In this document: piece after piece, positions 1 to 9,307 of the stretch | How the letters are laid out: each line of letters begins with the position of its first letter | Position numbering within the stretch: position 1 is the stretch's first letter | NCBI RefSeq assembly: GCF_003065605.1 | Contig: NZ_CP026952.1 | Location: 3,224,001 to 3,288,000 of the forward strand | Source of the DNA: Aeromicrobium chenweiae | Lineage (GTDB): Bacteria > Actinomycetota > Actinomycetes > Propionibacteriales > Nocardioidaceae | DNA: 64,000 nt | Direction of reading: 5' to 3' | Notes under the pieces: model-generated | Databases searched by the model: none | What the model was told of the DNA's origin: nothing | What the model saw: only the letters and a program-made list of their open reading frames with translations | Made by a program: the position numbers and the translations under genes

Positions 1-2
1 TG

Positions 3-946
3 ACCCGCGGGCAGTTCCTCGACTGCGGATACTCCGACCGCGACATCCGGGCGGCGGTCCGCTCCGGCCTGCTGCGACGCCGTCGGCAAGGCGTGTACGT
101 GCACGCCGCGACCTTCGACGTCCTCTCGCCCGAGCAGCAGCACGTCGTCGACGTCCGGTCGGTGGCCGACAAGCTCGGGCCGGCCGTTGCCGTCAGCCAC
201 CAGTCGGCCTGCGCCATCCACGGCGCCGCGATGTACGGGACGAGGCTCGATCGCATCCACGTGACCCGTCTGGACGGCGCGGCCGGGCGCACCGCCCACG
301 GCATCGTGCACCACGAGGGACAGGTCGTCCGCGACGACGACCTCGAGGAGATCGACGGCATGCTGGTGGTCAAGGCACCGCGGTCGATCTTCGAGCTCGG
401 CACGACGGGCTCGGTCGAGTCGGCCATCGTCGTGATGGACTCGGGTCTGCACCTCGCCCTCACCACCCCGAGGACCTCGAGGAGCTCGGTCGCCGGTTCG
501 AGAGCTGGCCGGGCGCGCGCCGGGCGCGGTACGCCGCGTCCCTCGCGGACGGACGCGCGGAGTCGCCGGGCGAGTCGCGCTCCCGCTACCTCTTCCGCCG
601 GTACAACCTCCCGGTGCCCGAGCTCCAGGTCGCCATCCACGACGAGTCGGGCGAGCTGATCGGCTTCACCGACTTCGGCTGGACCGAGTACCGGCACCTC
701 GGCGAGTTCGACGGCAAGGTCAAGTACGGCGGGCTCGTCGGCGACCCACGGACCCCGCAGGAGATCGCGTTCGCGGAGAAGAAGCGCGAGGACCGGCTGC
801 GCCGCCAGCTGTTCGGGATCAGCCGCTGGACCTGGCACGAGATCGCCCCGTCCCAGGAGGCCGCGACGGTCCGCCGCATCGAGGGCGAGCTGCACCAGTC
901 ACGCCGGCTCTACACCCGCAACCGGCTCATCATCCCGCTCAGCTGA
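3..946 (+). pseudogene. AbiEi/DUF559-like protein, 5'-truncated by window edge, frameshifted
   Basis: The reading frame enters from outside the window: frame 3 is open from the first base and reads TRGQFLDCGYSDRDIRAAV, an N-terminal winged-helix segment like those of type IV toxin-antitoxin (AbiEi) antitoxin-domain proteins. That frame gives sensible protein up to GLHLAL (about 460), then turns into Arg/Ser-rich nonsense. The sensible sequence resumes in the frame shifted by two bases at about 461 (HHPEDLEELGRRFESW) and runs to the stop at 944-946, ending in a DUF559/endonuclease-like C-terminal region (GFTDFGWTEYRHLGEFDGK). This is either a real frameshift that kills the gene or a one- or two-base sequencing error. 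Many actinobacteria carry several intact paralogues of this family. The function of the family is poorly known. Confidence 0.7.
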
Positions 947-964
947 GCCACTCCCCGCGCGTTC

Positions 965-1029
965 TTGTCACTCCCCTCGTGTCGTGACGCGAGGGGAGCG
1001 ACGAAATCCCACGGTCCCGTGGGAAACCG
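965..1029. repeat. Bipartite palindromic intergenic element, copy 1
   Basis: A hairpin with arms GTCACTCCCCTCG (967-979) and CGAGGGGAGCGAC (990-1002), one mismatch, is followed by GAAAT and then the inverted repeat CCCACGGTCCCGTGGG (1008-1023) and AAACCG. A second copy with the same order and spacing lies at 48853-48917. It sits between the convergent ends of the broken AbiEi-like gene and ccsB, so it may also act as a terminator. Confidence 0.75.
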
Positions 1030-1050
1030 ACACCAGCCCGGGAGCGGGGG

Positions 1051-1986
1051 CTACTTGGCGTAGGAGTGCAGGCCGCCGACGAAGAGGTTGACGCCGACGA
1101 AGTTGAAGACGAAGGTCACGAAGCCGATCAGGGCGAGGATCGCGGCGGCCTTGCCCTTCCAGCCCGCGGTGGCCCGGGCGTGCAGGTAGCCCGCGTAGAC
1201 GACCCAGGTGATGAACGCCCAGACCTCCTTGGGGTCCCAGCCCCAGTAGCGGCCCCACGCGTACTGCGCCCAGATCGGCCCGGCGATCAGGGCCGCGAAG
1301 GTCCAGATCGGGAACGCGAACGCGTGCACCCGGTACGCGAGCTGGTCGATCTTGGCCGCGGTGGGGATGCGCCAGAGGAACCCGGTCCGCTCCCCCTCCG
1401 GCGTCGTTCGCTCGGCCTTGGCCTTGATCAGGTAGAGCACCGAGGCGGCGGCGCCGACGAGGAACGCGGCTCCCGAGATCATCGCGCCCAGGACGTGGAT
1501 CACGAGCCAGTACGAGTGCAGCGCCGGGACGAGGGGTCCCGCCGGCACGAAGACGAGCGCGGAGGCGCCGAGGACGACCGTCGCGAAGCCGGTGATGATC
1601 GGCCCGACCCAGTCGATGTCCCAGATCCGCACCAGCACGATGTATCCGATGATCGCGGACAGCGCGGCCGCGCACCCGAACTCGTACATGTTGCCCCACG
1701 GCACCCGCTCGGCGGAGAGCCCGCGGGCGACGACGCCTGCGAGGAGCACGACCGCGGCGAGCTGCGTGAGGGAGAAGCCGATGCTGCCGGCGACGTTGCT
1801 GCGCTGGACGGGGTCGGCCGTCCCGGACGCGGCGGGCTCGCCGTCGGGGAGGACGAGCTCACGGTCCGGCGCCACCCCGCGCGCGAGGCTCCATTGCAGG
1901 ACGTATGCCACGAAGGCCAGCGCCAGGATGCCAGTCGCCGATGCGACCGCGTAGTTGGAGAACTGTTCGTACTGCGCGAGCGTCAT
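1051..1986 (-). CDS. ccsB: Cytochrome c biogenesis protein CcsB (CcsA family)
   Basis: Integral membrane subunit of the System II (Ccs/Res) haem-attachment machinery. With ResB it delivers haem across the membrane and joins it to CxxCH motifs of apocytochrome c. The 311-residue protein has about eight hydrophobic segments and the tryptophan-rich WWD signature at residues 244-254 (WGRYWGWDPKE), which is diagnostic of the haem-handling protein family. Conserved histidines flank it (RVHAF near 221 and others). The start ATG overlaps the resB stop (ATGA), so it is the last gene of the resA-ccdA-resB-ccsB run. The mycobacterial counterpart is Rv0529. Confidence 0.95.
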   Translation of the reverse strand: MTLAQYEQFSNYAVASATGILALAFVAYVLQWSLARGVAPDRELVLPDGEPAASGTADPVQRSNVAGSIGFSLTQLAAVVLLAGVVARGLSAERVPWGNMYEFGCAAALSAIIGYIVLVRIWDIDWVGPIITGFATVVLGASALVFVPAGPLVPALHSYWLVIHVLGAMISGAAFLVGAAASVLYLIKAKAERTTPEGERTGFLWRIPTAAKIDQLAYRVHAFAFPIWTFAALIAGPIWAQYAWGRYWGWDPKEVWAFITWVVYAGYLHARATAGWKGKAAAILALIGFVTFVFNFVGVNLFVGGLHSYAK

Positions 1987-3593
1987 GCCTGCACTCTTTC
2001 GTCGGTGTGCCCGAGCGTGTCCTTCAACCGCTCGAGGAAGTCGTCCAGGTCGGCGGGCAGGTCATCACGGGGCACGCGGTCCAGGACGGCGACGTCCACC
2101 ACGGTACGTGAGCCGTCCCGTCGGGTGCGAATCCAGGTGCGTCGGGGCTTGACGGTCAGCGAGACCATGAGCCCGATCAGCCCGGCGATGATGCCGACCA
2201 GCGGCACCTTGACCAGCGGCGACGAGCTGATCTGGAACCGGGCGAACTGTGCGACGTCCGTGAACTCGATCGTCCCGCCGTCGGGAAGGTCCGCGGTCTG
2301 GCCGGGGCTCAGGGAGATCCGCAGGTTCTTGCCGTCCGCGTCCTTGTACTGCTTCATGTTCGTCTTGTCGAGGATGAAGACCGACTGCGGTGTGCCATCG
2401 TCCAGGCCCAGGTCGCCGTGCCAGACGTTGAACGACACCAGCGGGTTCGCCGCGGCCGGGTGGATCGAGATCGAGATGCCGTTCTGCTCGGCGGCGGTCG
2501 GCAGGAAGAAGCCCTGCAGGCCGAGCTGCTCGGGCTCCGCGTCGGGCACCTTCAGGACGCCGTTGGACGTGTACGTCGCATCGGCCGGCAGGAACGCCAC
2601 GGCGTCGTCCCAGACGACGTGGCCCTTGCTGTCGGTGACCTTGAGGACCGGCGCGTAGCCCTGGCCGACGAGGTAGACCGACGTGCTGCCGATGGCCAGC
2701 GGGTGGTTGACGGTGATGTCGAACGGCTTCCTCGCCGCACCCGGCTCGGCCGTGTACGTCCCCTGCGCCCGGAACTCGCGCGGGGCACCCGCCTGCTGGC
2801 TGCCGAACGGCTGGAACCGGGCGGTCATCTTGTCGAGCGTGAGGGCGAACGGCGGGAGGTCCCCGTTGGTGAACAATGCACCCGCGCTGAACTCGTCGTA
2901 CTGGGTCAGCGAGTTCGCGAACTGCCCGCCACGGTCGGTGACCATGACCGAGCCGCGGTAGCCGAACAGCGTACCGACGGCCACCCCGACGAGGACCACG
3001 ACGATGCTGACGTGGAACAGCAGGTTGCCGGCCTCGCGCAGGAAGCCCTTCTCGGCGCTGACCTCCTGCACGCCGTCGCGGTCGGCCACGTCGACGCGGG
3101 CGCGTCCGAGGGCGGTGCGCGCGGCGGCGACGACCTCGTCCGGCGAGCGGTCGGTCTCGAACGACGCGGATGCCGGCAGGCGGGAGAAGTTGCGGGGCGC
3201 GCGCGGCGGACGGGCCCGCAGGGCACGCAGGTAGACGAACGAGCGCGGCAGGATGCAGCCGATCAACGACACCATCAGCAGCAGGTAGACCGCGCTGAAC
3301 CACGGCGAGCTGTAGACGCTGAAGAATCCCAGGTTGTCGAGGATCGGCGCGCTCTTCGGGTGGTCGAGGAAGTACGCCTCGACCGCGCGCGCGTCGACCC
3401 CGCGCTGCGGGACGAGCGAGCCGGGGATCGCGGCGATCGCGAGCAGGAGCAGCAGGAACAGCGCCGTGCGCATCGACGTCAGCTGACGCCAGAACCAGCG
3501 GGTCAGCTCGCGGCGCCCGAGCGCCGGGACCGCGTTGGCGGTCCCGCCCCGCGAGGGCCGGTCGTCCTCGGTGCGGCGTTCGTCGAGGCTCAT
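1983..3593 (-). CDS. resB: Cytochrome c biogenesis protein ResB
   Basis: Membrane partner of CcsB in System II cytochrome c maturation. The 536-residue protein has an N-terminal cytoplasmic part, hydrophobic segments near 45-65 and 95-115 (TALFLLLLLAIAAIPG, SAVYLLLMVSLIGCI), a third near 190-210, a large extracytoplasmic domain, and a last segment near 470-490 followed by a basic tail. I set the start at the ATG overlapping the ccdA stop by ATGA. The same frame stays open about 650 bases further upstream, but that part is antisense-like Arg/Gly-rich sequence inside ccdA and is not protein. It corresponds to Rv0528 in gene order. Confidence 0.93.
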   Translation of the reverse strand: MSLDERRTEDDRPSRGGTANAVPALGRRELTRWFWRQLTSMRTALFLLLLLAIAAIPGSLVPQRGVDARAVEAYFLDHPKSAPILDNLGFFSVYSSPWFSAVYLLLMVSLIGCILPRSFVYLRALRARPPRAPRNFSRLPASASFETDRSPDEVVAAARTALGRARVDVADRDGVQEVSAEKGFLREAGNLLFHVSIVVVLVGVAVGTLFGYRGSVMVTDRGGQFANSLTQYDEFSAGALFTNGDLPPFALTLDKMTARFQPFGSQQAGAPREFRAQGTYTAEPGAARKPFDITVNHPLAIGSTSVYLVGQGYAPVLKVTDSKGHVVWDDAVAFLPADATYTSNGVLKVPDAEPEQLGLQGFFLPTAAEQNGISISIHPAAANPLVSFNVWHGDLGLDDGTPQSVFILDKTNMKQYKDADGKNLRISLSPGQTADLPDGGTIEFTDVAQFARFQISSSPLVKVPLVGIIAGLIGLMVSLTVKPRRTWIRTRRDGSRTVVDVAVLDRVPRDDLPADLDDFLERLKDTLGHTDERVQA

Positions 3594-4342
3594 ACGGGAG
3601 CCTCGAATCCGCCGACCCAGGTCTGCATCTCCCCGACCAGGTCGTTCCACCAGCCGGTCACGAGCATGATGCCGACCGCGATGAGCAGCGAGCCGCCGAT
3701 GACCGAGACGGCGCGCTGGTGACGCCGGAACCACGTGAGGGCATGCATGAACTTTCCGAAGCCGAGGGCCGCCAGGACGAACGGGATGCCGAGGCCCAGG
3801 CAGTAGGTGAAGGCGAGGAACGCGCCGCGGGCAGCGGTCGCGTCGTCCGTCGCGAAGGACAGGCCGAGCACGGCGGCGAGGGTGGGGCCGATGCAGGGCG
3901 TCCAGCCGAGGCCGAAGAAGACGCCCAGGACGGGGGCGATGGCCAGGCCGACCGCGGGGACCGCGTGGACGCGCCCCTCCCGCTGCAGGAACGGCACGAA
4001 GCCGATGAAGACGAGCCCCAGCAGGATGACCAGGATGCCCGTGACCACGGCCAGGGTGTCCTGGTACTGCCGCAGCTCGAGCCCGACCGACCCGAACAGC
4101 GCTCCGCCGAGGACGAACACCGTCGAGAAGCCCAGGACGAAGAGCAAGGCACCCGCGAGCAGCCGGCCGCGCCGTGCGGACTCCAGGTCCTGCGCCGCGA
4201 CCCCCGAGACGTACGACAGGTAGCCCGGCAGCAGCGGGACGACGCACGGGGAGAAGAACGAGACCAGCCCGGCCAGGACCGCGACGGGTGCTGCGAGGAG
4301 GAGGTTGCCGGACGAGACGGTGTCGCTGAACCAGTCGGTCAC
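3590..4342 (-). CDS. ccdA: Thiol-disulfide transport protein CcdA (DsbD-like)
   Basis: Six-helix membrane protein that carries reducing equivalents from cytoplasmic thioredoxin to extracytoplasmic thiol carriers such as ResA, keeping the haem-binding cysteines of apocytochrome c reduced. Both redox-active cysteines of the family are in their expected settings: FFSPCVVPLLPGY near residue 35 and GWTPCIGPTLAAVLG near 145. I chose the GTG start because it overlaps the resA stop (GTGA) and gives about 250 residues, the family length. An upstream ATG in frame lies inside resA. It is translationally coupled to resA before it and resB after it. Confidence 0.93.
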   Translation of the reverse strand: MTDWFSDTVSSGNLLLAAPVAVLAGLVSFFSPCVVPLLPGYLSYVSGVAAQDLESARRGRLLAGALLFVLGFSTVFVLGGALFGSVGLELRQYQDTLAVVTGILVILLGLVFIGFVPFLQREGRVHAVPAVGLAIAPVLGVFFGLGWTPCIGPTLAAVLGLSFATDDATAARGAFLAFTYCLGLGIPFVLAALGFGKFMHALTWFRRHQRAVSVIGGSLLIAVGIMLVTGWWNDLVGEMQTWVGGFEAPV

Positions 4343-4917
4343 GTGGTGCTCTTCTGGACGTCGTCGATCAGGTCCGCGAGCGTGGACGCGCTGACCTTGT
4401 CGAGGATCCGGACCGCGACACGTCCCTTGGCGTCGATGATCCACGTGGTGGGGATCGCGATGCTCGGCAGGCTGTCGTTGAAGCCGAGGTCGAGCTGGCC
4501 GCCCTCGTCACGGAAGCTCGGGTACGTGATGCCCTTGCGGCGGTTGAACGCGACCGCCGTCGCCGGGTCCTTGGTCTTGGTCAGGACGCCGACGAACTGG
4601 ACGTCCTTGTCGGCGTACTGCTCGGCGACCTCGTCGAGCGCGGGCGCCTCGGCCCGGCACGGAGGGCACCACGGCCCCCACAGGTTGACCACGATCGTCT
4701 TGCCGGCGAAGTCGGCGGTGGAGAGCGGCTTGCCCTCGAGGTCCTCCCCCTCCAGCACCGGCGCGGGCTTGCGGTCGGCGGCGTCGACGCGGGTGATGGA
4801 GCCGTCGCCCGAGACGTAGCCGTCGGTCGTCCCGCGGTTGCCGGAGCCCCCGCACGCGGCGAGCAGGGCGAGGGCCCCGATCGCCGCGGCGGTGCGGACG
4901 CGGAAGCGGTGGGTCAT
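4339..4917 (-). CDS. resA: TlpA/ResA-like thiol-disulfide oxidoreductase lipoprotein
   Basis: Membrane-anchored thioredoxin-fold protein that reduces the CxxCH cysteines of apocytochrome c before haem attachment. The first 25 residues form a lipoprotein signal with a clear lipobox (LALLAACGG). The redox motif WCPPC follows in the setting VVNLWGPWCPPCRAEAP, with the cis-Pro region near the C-terminus (PSIAIPTTWIID). The start was chosen at MTHRFRVRT, which begins the signal peptide. Longer in-frame starts lie inside the preceding gene. It is first of the four coupled System II genes and 4 bases after the mutase-like gene. Confidence 0.92.
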   Translation of the reverse strand: MTHRFRVRTAAAIGALALLAACGGSGNRGTTDGYVSGDGSITRVDAADRKPAPVLEGEDLEGKPLSTADFAGKTIVVNLWGPWCPPCRAEAPALDEVAEQYADKDVQFVGVLTKTKDPATAVAFNRRKGITYPSFRDEGGQLDLGFNDSLPSIAIPTTWIIDAKGRVAVRILDKVSASTLADLIDDVQKSTT

Positions 4918-4921
4918 CGGA

Positions 4922-5572
4922 TCAGGCTCCGCCGACGACCTTGCCGCGCAGCGGTGCGGGGAGCAGGTCGGCGGCCGGCTCGCTGTAGGTGAAGCCGACG
5001 AAGTCGTCACCGTCGAACGTCAGGCTGGTCAGGCTCGCGAGCGTGCACTGGCGCTTGCGCGGATCGTGCACGAAGCTCTTCTGCTCGTACGCGCGGCGGG
5101 CGATCCAGACCGGCAGCTGGTGCGAGACGATGACGGCCTCGTGGCCGCGGGCGGCCTCGCGGGCGTCGTCGACCGCGGCCGTCATGCGGGCCGCGATCTC
5201 CTTGTACGGCTCGCCCCACGACGGACGGATCGGGTTGCGCAGCATCCACCAGTTGCGGGGGTTGGTGAAGGCACCGTTGCCGACGCCGACGGTCTTGCCC
5301 TCGAAGAGGTTGTCGGCCTCGATGACGCGGTCGTCGGTGTGGACCGGCACCTCGAGCAGCTTCGACAGCGGCTCGGCGGTCTGCTGGGCGCGCTCGAGCG
5401 GCGACGCGACCATGTGCACGATCTCGTTCTTGGACAGGAAGTCCGCGGCACGGGCAGCCATCTGGTGCCCCAGGTCGGACAGCACGAACTTCGGCAGCCG
5501 GCCGTACAGCACGCCCTCGGGGTTGTAGACCTCGCCGTGGCGCATGAGGTGCACGATCGTACGTTCGGACAT
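4922..5572 (-). CDS. Histidine phosphatase / phosphoglycerate mutase-like protein
   Basis: Member of the histidine phosphatase superfamily: the phosphorylated His lies in LMRHGEVYN near residue 11, and the second catalytic His in VIVSHQLPVW near 150. At 216 residues it is the usual length. The true substrate is unknown. Family membership does not establish glycolytic mutase activity, and its constant position between hemL and the cytochrome c maturation genes (as in Rv0525) suggests a housekeeping role linked to that cluster. The start is the ATG 7 bases after the hemL stop. An in-frame upstream extension lies within hemL and is rejected. Confidence 0.85.
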   Translation of the reverse strand: MSERTIVHLMRHGEVYNPEGVLYGRLPKFVLSDLGHQMAARAADFLSKNEIVHMVASPLERAQQTAEPLSKLLEVPVHTDDRVIEADNLFEGKTVGVGNGAFTNPRNWWMLRNPIRPSWGEPYKEIAARMTAAVDDAREAARGHEAVIVSHQLPVWIARRAYEQKSFVHDPRKRQCTLASLTSLTFDGDDFVGFTYSEPAADLLPAPLRGKVVGGA

Positions 5573-5579
5573 CGGGTTC

Positions 5580-6896
5580 CTAGCTCTCGTTCGTGGCCTG
5601 CGCAGCAGCACGCGCGGCACCGGGCAGTGCCTCGGCAATTCTAGAGAGTGCCTCCTCGTCGTGTGCAGCCGAGACGAACCAGCACTCGAAGGCGCTCGGC
5701 GGGAGGTAGATCCCGGCGTCGAGCATCGCGTGGAAGAACGGCTTGTAGCGCCAGGCCTCCTGCGCCTGCGCACCCGCGAAGTCGGTGACCGGGGCGTCGA
5801 CGCCCCAGAACACGCTGAACATGTTGCCCGCGTTCTGCAGGACGTACGCCAGGCCCGCGGCGTCGAGCGCGTCCCGCACGAGCCCCTGCAGCTGGGACGA
5901 CGCGGAGTCGAGCCGCTCGTAGGCCGCGGCGTCTGCGAGCCGCAGCGTCGTGAGGCCTGCGGTCGTCGCGATGGGGTTCCCCGACAGGGTGCCGGCCTGG
6001 TACACCGGTCCCACCGGGGCGAGCTGCTCCATCACGTCACGACGTCCGCCGAACGCTGCCGCCGGGAAACCACCGCCCATGACCTTGCCGTACGTCACGA
6101 GGTCCGGCACCCAGCCCTCGCGCTCGCCGTCGAGTCCCCAGTGTCCCGAGCGGGTGACCCGGAAGCCGGTCATCACCTCGTCGCTGATGAACAGGGCGCC
6201 GTTGCGACCGCAGACCTCGGACAGGAACTGGTTGAACCCCGGCTCCGGCGGGACGACACCCATGTTGCCGGCGGCGGCCTCGGTGATGAGGCACGCGATC
6301 TGGTCGCCGTACTCGGCGAACGCGGCCTCGACCGCGGCCCGGTCGTTGTAGGGCAGCACGATCGTGTCGGCCGTGACGTGCGACGGCACGCCGGGCGTCT
6401 CGGGCAGCCCGAGGGTCACGACGCCGGAGCCCGCCTGGGCCAGCAGCGCGTCGACGTGCCCGTGGTAGCAGCCGGCGAACTTCACGATCTTGTTGCGCCC
6501 GGTGAACCCGCGGGCCAGACGGATCGCGGACATCGTCGCCTCGGTGCCGGACGAGACCATGCGGACGCTCTCGGCCGACGCGCGGGCGACGATCTCCTCG
6601 GCCAGCAGCACCTCGGGCTCGCTGGGCGTGCCGAACGAGGTGCCTCGCGCGACGGCGTCGCCCACGGCGGCGAGCACCTCCGGGTGGGCGTGGCCCAGCA
6701 GCATGGGTCCCCACGAGCCGACGAGGTCGACGTAGCGACGCCCGTCCACGTCGGTCAGCCAGGCGCCCTGGCCCGACGCCATGAAGATCGGCGTCCCACC
6801 CACGGCCCGGAACGCGCGGACCGGCGAGTTGACGCCGCCCGGCGAGACGGCGCGGGCGCGGTCGAACAGCTGTTCAGAAGCTTCGGTGGAGGTCAC
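5580..6896 (-). CDS. hemL: Glutamate-1-semialdehyde 2,1-aminomutase
   Basis: PLP-dependent enzyme that converts glutamate-1-semialdehyde to 5-aminolaevulinate, the second step of the C5 haem pathway after HemA. The 438-residue protein has the class III aminotransferase layout: [12 protein letters not shown] at the N-terminus, the PLP-phosphate and aromatic region [14 protein letters not shown], the aspartate of [11 protein letters not shown], and the Schiff-base lysine in [12 protein letters not shown] chose the GTG that starts [11 protein letters not shown], with GGAG just upstream. An in-frame extension further upstream is not protein-like. It heads the run into the cytochrome c maturation genes, whose products need its haem. 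The other hem genes lie beyond a convergent plus-strand gene. Confidence 0.95.
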   Translation of the reverse strand: MTSTEASEQLFDRARAVSPGGVNSPVRAFRAVGGTPIFMASGQGAWLTDVDGRRYVDLVGSWGPMLLGHAHPEVLAAVGDAVARGTSFGTPSEPEVLLAEEIVARASAESVRMVSSGTEATMSAIRLARGFTGRNKIVKFAGCYHGHVDALLAQAGSGVVTLGLPETPGVPSHVTADTIVLPYNDRAAVEAAFAEYGDQIACLITEAAAGNMGVVPPEPGFNQFLSEVCGRNGALFISDEVMTGFRVTRSGHWGLDGEREGWVPDLVTYGKVMGGGFPAAAFGGRRDVMEQLAPVGPVYQAGTLSGNPIATTAGLTTLRLADAAAYERLDSASSQLQGLVRDALDAAGLAYVLQNAGNMFSVFWGVDAPVTDFAGAQAQEAWRYKPFFHAMLDAGIYLPPSAFECWFVSAAHDEEALSRIAEALPGAARAAAQATNES

Positions 6897-7071
6897 GACT
6901 CCATTGTCTCTCGCCACGAAATCCGCGGGCAGGCGGCGTCGGCGCCGCGTAACCCCGGCCGTCCTCGGCTCGTTGCACCTGTGTTCGACGGGGTGTACGA
7001 CCGTCGGCGGCTGCTGTAACATCGGTTTACGCAATGGCGCGAGGGTGGCGCCAGTCTGGGAGGGCACGCAC

Positions 7072-8331
7072 ATGGGAGCTCGCAAGCTCACGCGCTGGCA
7101 GAAGGCCGGCGCCCTCGTACCGATGGCCGTGCTGGTCGGGGCCTGGGGCGCAGCGCTCGGCAACTCCGGGCTCGCCACCGCCACCGGCGGCCCCTCCGAC
7201 GCCGACGTCCCCGCCGTGCCCGCCACGGCGTTCGAGCAGCCGGCGAGCGTGCAGCAGACCCCGCAGGGCGTGGACCGCAAGGCCGGCGCCGCCGGCACGG
7301 TCGCGACCCTGTCGACCAACGGCATCCCCGCCTCGGCCCTCTCGGCCTACCGCCGCGCCGAGTCCCTGCTGGGCCAGGCCGACGAGGAGTGCCAGCTCCC
7401 GTGGAACCTCGTCGCCGCGATCGGTCGCGTCGAGTCCAACCACGGTCGCACGAACGGCAACGCGCTGAACGCCGACGGTCTCGCCAAGCCGGGCATCTAC
7501 GGAGTCCTCCTGGACGGCAAGGACGGCCGGGCGCGCATCTCCGACACCGACGACGGCGCCCTCGACAAGAACTCGGTCCTCGACCGCGCCGTCGGGCCCA
7601 TGCAGTTCATCCCGGGCACGTGGAAGTCCGTCGGCGTCGACGCCGACAACGACGGCACGAAGAACCCGCAGGACATCGACGACGCGGCCACCTCCGCCGG
7701 GGTGTACCTCTGCGCCGGCGCGGGCGATCTGTCCAAGCGCTCCGACGCGGCCGTCGCGGTCAAGCGGTACAACCACTCCGACGCGTACGTCGACCTGGTC
7801 CTGAAGATCTCTGCCGCCTACGCCAGCGGCGACTTCACCCAGTCCCCTGACGGTCTCTCGGCGGCACCGGTCCTGACGTCGAACGCGTCCGACCAGACGC
7901 TGACCCCCTCCGAGCGCAAGGCCGCGGTCAAGGCGGAGCAGAAGGCGGCCAAGAAGCCCAAGCCGGCCAAGGACGGCGGTTCCACCACCGGCGGTGGCGG
8001 CAGCGGCAGCGGGGGCGGCACACCCACCGGCGGCGGGACGACGCCGGGTGCCGGTGGCGGCAGCGGCTCCGGTGGCGGCGGCAGCGAGGGCGGCTCCGGC
8101 GGCGGCTCCGGCGACGGCGGCGGCACTCCCTCCGGCGGCACGATCGGCGGCGGCGTCCAGGACCTGGTCGAGGGCACCCCGCTGGCGCCCCTGGCCCCGG
8201 TCACCAAGCCGGTCACCGGCCTGCTGACCGCGGTCGAGGCCAACCTGCAGTGCACGCTGACGGTCGCGGCACTCCCGCTGAAGACCTACCGCGACCGCTT
8301 CAAGGCCTGCATGGCCAAGTTCGGCTACTGA
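7072..8331 (+). CDS. Secreted lytic-transglycosylase-like protein
   Basis: Exported peptidoglycan hydrolase candidate of 419 residues. An N-terminal signal/anchor segment (residues 12-35) is followed by a SLT/transglycosylase-like domain (about 85-260): [17 protein letters not shown] carries the catalytic-type Glu, followed by [17 protein letters not shown] and [12 protein letters not shown]. The rest is a low-complexity Lys/Ala stretch, a roughly 60-residue Gly/Ser/Thr-rich linker and a short C-terminal domain with two cysteines ([19 protein letters not shown]) that could form a disulfide. The start has a good ribosome binding site (GGGAGGG, 7 nt before ATG). It converges with hemB and the two coding ends overlap by 7 bases. 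A TAACAT -10-like hexamer lies at 7017-7022. Confidence 0.85.
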   Translation: MGARKLTRWQKAGALVPMAVLVGAWGAALGNSGLATATGGPSDADVPAVPATAFEQPASVQQTPQGVDRKAGAAGTVATLSTNGIPASALSAYRRAESLLGQADEECQLPWNLVAAIGRVESNHGRTNGNALNADGLAKPGIYGVLLDGKDGRARISDTDDGALDKNSVLDRAVGPMQFIPGTWKSVGVDADNDGTKNPQDIDDAATSAGVYLCAGAGDLSKRSDAAVAVKRYNHSDAYVDLVLKISAAYASGDFTQSPDGLSAAPVLTSNASDQTLTPSERKAAVKAEQKAAKKPKPAKDGGSTTGGGGSGSGGGTPTGGGTTPGAGGGSGSGGGGSEGGSGGGSGDGGGTPSGGTIGGGVQDLVEGTPLAPLAPVTKPVTGLLTAVEANLQCTLTVAALPLKTYRDRFKACMAKFGY

Positions 8332-9305
8332 GCGCGCAGCCGCACGGCCAGCTCGGTCGCCCAGTACGTCAGCACGATGTCGGCACCCGCGCGGCGGATC
8401 GAGAGGATGATCTCGTCGATCGCGCGCTCGCGGTCGATCCAGCCGTTGGCCGCGGCGGCCTCGACCATCGCGAGCTCGCCGGAGATGTTGTAGGCCGCGA
8501 CCGGCACGTCGACCGTGGCGCGGACGTCCGCGATCAGGTCCAGGTAGCTCAGGGCGGGCTTGACCATCACCATGTCGGCGCCCTCCTCGATGTCGAGGAG
8601 CACTTCGCGGATCGCCTCCCGGCCGTTGGCCGGGTCCTGCTGGTACGTCTTGCGATCGCCCTGCAGCGAGGAGTCGACGGCCTCGCGGAACGGCCCGTAG
8701 AACGCCGAGGCGTACTTCGCGGCGTACGCGAGGATGACCGTGTCGTCGTGGCCCGCGTCGTCGAGTGCCGCCCGGATGACGCCGACCTGGCCGTCCATCA
8801 TGCCGCTGGGCGCGACGACGTGGGCGCCGGACTCGGCCTGCACGACACCCATCTGGGCGTACAGCTCCAGCGTGGCGTCGTTGTCGACGCGTCCCCGGTC
8901 GTCCAGGACGCCGCAGTGGCCGTGGTCGGTGAACTCGTCGAGGCACAGGTCGGCCATCACGAGCAGGTCGTCGCCGACCTCCGCCCGCGCGTCCGCCAGG
9001 GCCACGTTGAGGATGCCCTCGGGATCGAGCGCGCCCGATCCCTGGGCGTCCTTGTGCTCGGGGAGGCCGAACAGCATGACCCCGCCGAGGCCCAGCTCGG
9101 CGGCCTCGGCGTACGCCCGACGGGCGGACTCACGCGTGTGCTGGACGACGCCCGGCATGCTGCTGATGGGCCGGACCTCGCTTCGCCCCTCGGCCACGAA
9201 CATCGGCAGCACCAGCTGCGAGGCCTGGACGTGGGTCTCGGCCACCAGCCGCCTCATCGCCGGCGACGAGCGCAGGCGACGAGGACGGTCGGCGGGGAAG
9301 GACAT
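8325..9305 (-). CDS. hemB: Porphobilinogen synthase (delta-aminolaevulinic acid dehydratase)
   Basis: Condenses two 5-aminolaevulinate molecules into porphobilinogen. The 326-residue protein shows both active-site lysines ([13 protein letters not shown] and [12 protein letters not shown]) and a cysteine pair in the metal loop ([16 protein letters not shown]). It is the last gene of the rex-hemA-hemC-cobA/hemD-hemB operon, starting 2 bases after the preceding stop. An in-frame upstream extension inside the previous gene is not real. The stop codon overlaps the convergent transglycosylase gene. Confidence 0.96.
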   Translation of the reverse strand: MSFPADRPRRLRSSPAMRRLVAETHVQASQLVLPMFVAEGRSEVRPISSMPGVVQHTRESARRAYAEAAELGLGGVMLFGLPEHKDAQGSGALDPEGILNVALADARAEVGDDLLVMADLCLDEFTDHGHCGVLDDRGRVDNDATLELYAQMGVVQAESGAHVVAPSGMMDGQVGVIRAALDDAGHDDTVILAYAAKYASAFYGPFREAVDSSLQGDRKTYQQDPANGREAIREVLLDIEEGADMVMVKPALSYLDLIADVRATVDVPVAAYNISGELAMVEAAAANGWIDRERAIDEIILSIRRAGADIVLTYWATELAVRLRAQ

Positions 9306-9307
9306 GA

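Noticed and set aside
3594..4247. A 754-residue version of ResB using an upstream ATG
   Set aside because: The extra part is Arg/Gly-rich, lies inside ccdA in another frame, and the ATG overlapping the ccdA stop gives the family length.
6897..7071. c-di-AMP (ydaO-type) riboswitch before the transglycosylase gene
   Set aside because: The gene type and the presence of disA made it plausible, but I could not find the conserved ydaO sequence blocks in the 175-base leader.
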